Source: Chenggangzhangella methanolivorans (GTDB lineage: Bacteria > Pseudomonadota > Alphaproteobacteria > Rhizobiales > Methylopilaceae). From it: 64,000 nt of DNA. The stretch is taken from positions 1,860,001-1,924,000 of the forward strand of contig NZ_CP081869.1 of assembly GCF_019797865.1 (NCBI RefSeq), read 5' to 3'. Made by a program: the position numbers and the translations under genes. A model generated the notes under the pieces. It did no database searches. It worked only from the letters and a program-made list of their open reading frames with translations, and was not told where the DNA came from. Shown here in pieces: positions 61,003 to 64,000 of this stretch (position 1 is its first letter; each line of letters opens with the position of its first letter).

Positions 61003-61923
61003 ATGCGACTGCTTATGCTCGGCGCCGGCGGAATCGGCGGATACTTCGGGGCGCGGCTCGCGGCGGCGGGCGTCGACGTGACGTTCCTCGTGCGGCCCGC
61101 CCGCGCGGAGAAACTTGCGGCCGGAGGCCTGAGGGTCGTCAGCCCGAAGGGCGACGTCACGCTCGCCGTGAAGACGATCACCCGAGCGACCGAGCCCTTC
61201 GACGTCGTGCTGCTGTCCTGCAAGGCCTACGACCTCGACAGCGCGGTCGACGCCGTCGCCCCGGCGGTCGGGCCAAGCTCTTTCGTGATGCCGCTCTTGA
61301 ACGGCGCCCGCCACTACGCCGCGCTCGACGAGCGTTTCGGCGCGGAGCGCATTCTGGGCGGGCTCGCCCACATCCCGGTGACGCTCGATCCCGATGGCGC
61401 CGTCCGACATCTCGGCGCGCTGCAGCGCTTCACCTTCGGCGCGCGCTCGGACGCGCAGAAGCCCGTGTGCGAGACGCTGTTTCAGGACATCCGGCGCGGC
61501 GGCTTCGAGGCGATCCTGTCCGAAAACATCGAGCAGGCGATGTGGGAGAAATACACGCTGCTCGCGGCTTACGCCGGCCTCACCTGCCTGATGCGCGCGC
61601 CCGTCGGCGCGATCATGACGGCCGACGACGGCGAAGCGATCGCCAACGCCTTCCTGGCCGAATGCGCCGCGGTCGCCGCGGCCGAAGGATTTGCGCCGAG
61701 CGAGGCGGCGCTCGCCGAAGCGCGGACGCTGATGACCACGCGCGGCTCGTCGGGCACGGCCTCGATGCTGCGCGACCTCGAAGGCGGCGGACGCACCGAG
61801 CACGACCACATCCTCGGCGACATGCTGGCGAGGGCCCGGAGCCAAGGGATCGCTGCCCCGATGCTCGCCGTCGCCTATGCGCACATGCAGGCGCACGAGG
61901 CGCGACGGACCGCGAAGGGCTAA
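61003..61923 (+). CDS. panE: 2-dehydropantoate 2-reductase-family protein
   Basis: A 306-residue ketopantoate reductase fold: NADP motif MLGAGGIGGYFGARLAAAG at residue 4, LLSCKAYDLDSAV, MPLLNGARHYAALDERFG, and the catalytic Lys region IEQAMWEKYTLLAAYAGLTCLMRAPVGAI. The last step of pantoate synthesis is the family role, but alphaproteobacteria often carry several paralogues and a different 2-keto substrate is possible. It is divergent from iorAB. The frame is intact. Confidence 0.8.
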   Translation: MRLLMLGAGGIGGYFGARLAAAGVDVTFLVRPARAEKLAAGGLRVVSPKGDVTLAVKTITRATEPFDVVLLSCKAYDLDSAVDAVAPAVGPSSFVMPLLNGARHYAALDERFGAERILGGLAHIPVTLDPDGAVRHLGALQRFTFGARSDAQKPVCETLFQDIRRGGFEAILSENIEQAMWEKYTLLAAYAGLTCLMRAPVGAIMTADDGEAIANAFLAECAAVAAAEGFAPSEAALAEARTLMTTRGSSGTASMLRDLEGGGRTEHDHILGDMLARARSQGIAAPMLAVAYAHMQAHEARRTAKG

Positions 61924-61973
61924 GGCCGCGGACGCCCGCGAGACCACCGACAGCATGCGCGGGACACATAGAC

Positions 61974-62566
61974 CGTCATCCCGGGCTTGACCCGGGATCC
62001 AGAACCGACGCCAATGCGAATGATCGGCCAATGCCCTCGGTTCTGGATCCCGGCTCTTCGGCCGGGATGACGGGCGGTGGGTCCGGCGCTTCAGGGCGAG
62101 CGGGCTGAGACGACTGACAGTACGCGCGGGACACGCAAACCGTCATCCCGGGCCTGACCCGGGATCCAGAACCGACGCCGCCGCCAAATTTGGAAAGGCC
62201 GTCGGTTCTGGATCCCGGCTCTTCGGCCGGGATGACCGCGGAGGGTCGGGCGCTTCAGACGAGCGGGCCGAAACCACCGACAGTACGCGCGGGACACGCA
62301 AACCGTCATCCCGGGCCTGACCCGGGATCCAGAACCGACGCCGATGCGGATGATCGGCCAATGCCCTCGGTTCTGGATCCCGGCTCTTCGGCCGGGATGA
62401 CGGCGGAGGGTCGGGCGCTTCAGGACGAGCGGGCCGAGACGACTGACAGTACGCACGGGACACGCAAACCGTCATCCCGGGCTTGACCCGGGATCCAGAA
62501 CCGACGCTGTCGCAAAATTTGGAAAGGCCCTCGGTTCTGGATCCCGGCTCTTCGGCCGGGATGACG
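61974..62566. repeat. Tandem array of four family A palindromic units (A-B-A-B)
   Basis: Four units start at 61974, 62141, 62304 and 62470. Each begins CGTCATCCCGGGC(T/C)TGACC... and ends GGTTCTGGATCCCGGCTCTTC...GGGATGAC. Linkers share GCGCTTCAG, GAGCGGGC and ACACGCAAACC. Units 1 and 3 share a centre with GATGATCGGCCAATGCCC-type sequence (ATGATCGGCCAATGCCCTCGG); units 2 and 4 share AAATTTGGAAAGGCC. The array fills the 685-base gap between panE and the RND gene. No gene is credible inside it. Confidence 0.9.
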
Positions 62567-62608
62567 GGATGTGGGTCCGGCCGCATCCCGGAGGACGGGC
62601 CGTCCCTC

Positions 62609-64000
62609 TTACTCCGCCGCCCTCAGCCTCTGCGGCGGAGCCGGCAGCGGGAGCGGCGGCTCCTCGGGCTCGTCGGTCTCGCCGACGAAGCGTCCGAACA
62701 TCCAGCTGAAGATCTTCCGCACGTCGTCGAGGATCGTGTAGGCGGCCGGCACGAAGACGAGGCTCAGCACCGTCGAGGCGATCAGGCCGCCGATCACCGC
62801 GATCGCCATCGGCGCGCGGAACGATCCGCCCTCGCCGAGCGCGAGCGCGGAGGGCACCATGCCGGCGGTCATGGCGACCGTCGTCATCACGATCGGCTGA
62901 GCGCGCTTGCGGCCGGCCTCGATCAGCGCGGTCGTGCGCTCGACGCCGCGCGCCACCTCCTCGATGGCGAAATCGACGAGCAGGATCGCGTTCTTGGTCA
63001 CGATGCCCATCAGCATCAGGAAGCCGATGACCACCGGCATCGAGACGCTTTCATTGGCGAACCACAGCGCCACCAGCGCGCCGCCGATCGACAGCGGCAG
63101 CGAGAGCAGGATCGTCACCGGCTGCGCGACGTCGGCGAACAGCAGCACCAGCACGGCGAAGACCAGCAGCACGCCGGCCGCCATGGCGATGGCGAAGCCC
63201 TGGAACACCTCGCGCATGATCTCGACGTCGCCGAACTCCTTCAGCGTCACGCCCGCCGGCAGGTTCTTGGCCTCCGGCAGCGCCTTCACGGCGTCGAGCG
63301 CCTCGCCGAGCGGCACGCCGGGCGCAAGGTCGCCCTCGATCGCGACGCGGCGGTCGCGGTCGTAGCGGTCGAGCGCGGTCGGGCCCTGCCCGAAGCGCAC
63401 GTCCGCCACGGCGGTCAGCGGCACGCTCTCGCCCGCCCCGCGGCGCACCCGCAGGTTCTCGAAGGTGGCGAGGTCGGCGCGCGCCGTCTGGTCGAGCTGC
63501 ACGCGGATGTCGACCTGCCGGTCGCCGGCCGAGAACTTGGCGAGGTTCTGGGTCACGTCGCCGATGGTGGCGATGCGCACCGTCTCGGCGATGTCGAACA
63601 CCGACACGCCGAGCTCTGCCGCCTCGTCGAGCTTCGGCTCGATGCGGATCTCGGGCCGGTCGATCGCCGCGGTCGAGATCACGTTGAGGAGGCCCGGCAC
63701 CTTCTGGCGCACCGCCTGTTCGATCGCGACCGCGGCCTTCTCCACCGCCTCGCCGTCCTGGCCGGAGACGATCATCGCGAATTCGCGCTGGCCGCCCTCG
63801 TTGCCGAAATTGGTGCGCAGGTCCGGGATGCTCGCCAGCTGGCGCCGCATCTCGGCCTCGAACTGCTTCTGGGTGAGGTTTCGCTCGCGCTTGGGCTTGA
63901 GGTTCACGATGACGACGCCCTTGCGCACCTCGCCCGTGGTCGACTGGCCGCCGTTCATGTCCGAGCCCGCGGTGGCGTAGACAGACAGGACCTCGGGCCG
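62609..64000 (-). CDS. RND efflux transporter, C-terminal part (partial)
   Basis: The last 463 residues of an AcrB/MexB-type inner-membrane pump; the 5' part lies beyond the right edge. Visible: part of the second porter/docking region (LNVISTAAIDRPEIRIEPKLDEAAELGVSVFDIAETVRIATIGD), then helices of the second membrane half (MAAGVLLVFAVLVLLFADVAQPVTILLSLPLSIGGALVALW; VVIGFLMLMGIVTKNAILLVDFAIE; AQPIVMTTVAMTAGMVPSALALGEG; IASTVLSLVFVPAAYTI). It ends in an acidic Pro-rich tail (DEPEEPPLPLPAPPQ). The substrate is unknown. Membrane-fusion partner and regulator are not in view. Confidence 0.92.
   Translation of the reverse strand, partial: RPEVLSVYATAGSDMNGGQSTTGEVRKGVVIVNLKPKRERNLTQKQFEAEMRRQLASIPDLRTNFGNEGGQREFAMIVSGQDGEAVEKAAVAIEQAVRQKVPGLLNVISTAAIDRPEIRIEPKLDEAAELGVSVFDIAETVRIATIGDVTQNLAKFSAGDRQVDIRVQLDQTARADLATFENLRVRRGAGESVPLTAVADVRFGQGPTALDRYDRDRRVAIEGDLAPGVPLGEALDAVKALPEAKNLPAGVTLKEFGDVEIMREVFQGFAIAMAAGVLLVFAVLVLLFADVAQPVTILLSLPLSIGGALVALWFANESVSMPVVIGFLMLMGIVTKNAILLVDFAIEEVARGVERTTALIEAGRKRAQPIVMTTVAMTAGMVPSALALGEGGSFRAPMAIAVIGGLIASTVLSLVFVPAAYTILDDVRKIFSWMFGRFVGETDEPEEPPLPLPAPPQRLRAAE

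Noticed and set aside
61974..62566. Possible CRISPR array
   Set aside because: Units are 163-167 bp with internal palindromes and two alternating centres; there are no short repeats with unique spacers and no cas genes nearby.

Overview
The window is chromosomal DNA of a high-GC alphaproteobacterium, most likely of the order Hyphomicrobiales (Rhizobiales). The evidence is gene order and gene content: ubiH-like / tesB / glnK-amtB / ftsK; irr facing fabA-fabB-fabI; Trm112 / Lon-domain protein / thioredoxin-TPR protein; a complete Tad (Cpa) pilus operon; and the osmolyte trio for N-acetylglutaminylglutamine amide (NAGGN). No genus is claimed. No rRNA, tRNA, CRISPR array, prophage or insertion sequence was seen.

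Layout. 1-5.5 kb: ftsK (partial), the nitrogen-sensing pair glnK-amtB behind a sigma-54-like promoter, acyl-CoA thioesterase tesB and a UbiH-type hydroxylase. 5.6-9.1 kb: Trm112, Lon-domain protein, CnoX-like thioredoxin, type II NADH dehydrogenase and a 27-residue membrane peptide. 9.1-15 kb: an ABC exporter pair divergent from a TesA-like esterase, an aldo/keto reductase and thpR. 15-20.4 kb: NAGGN synthesis (asnO, ngg, M42 peptidase), interrupted by a small antisense gene and twin palindromes. 20.5-30.2 kb: Tad pilus genes flp-cpaA-B-C-D-E-F-tadB-C and a divergent orphan pilus-domain protein. 30.6-42 kb: fhs, a tandem nitrilase, quinone oxidoreductase, MFS transporter, dapF, M17 aminopeptidase, VTT membrane protein, NlpC/P60 and M23 hydrolases. 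42-47.4 kb: a soluble hybrid histidine kinase and a dimethylsulfone (sfn) locus. 47.6-50.5 kb: an exported protein with exbB-exbD-tonB. 50.5-57.8 kb: small exported proteins, hydroxyacid dehydrogenase, SH3 protein, peroxiredoxin, irr and fabA-fabB-fabI. 58-64 kb: isoquinoline-oxidoreductase-type molybdoenzyme iorAB, panE, a tandem palindrome array and the C-terminal part of an RND pump.

Two things shape any reading of this window. First, about 28 small indels break 19 otherwise well-conserved genes, including ones normally essential (fabI, dapF). They fall into recurring sequence contexts (GGCC losing one base, CG losing a dinucleotide, homopolymer changes), so I read them as consensus sequencing errors, not pseudogenes. 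Coordinates of those genes are given across the break. Second, the intergenic space is full of palindromic repeats of at least three families.

The most interesting candidates are the 47-residue gene and twin operator-like palindromes inside the NAGGN cassette, a two-domain nitrilase whose second domain has lost its catalytic cysteine, an in-frame amber codon in sfnB, and an A-B-A-B tandem array of palindromic units.
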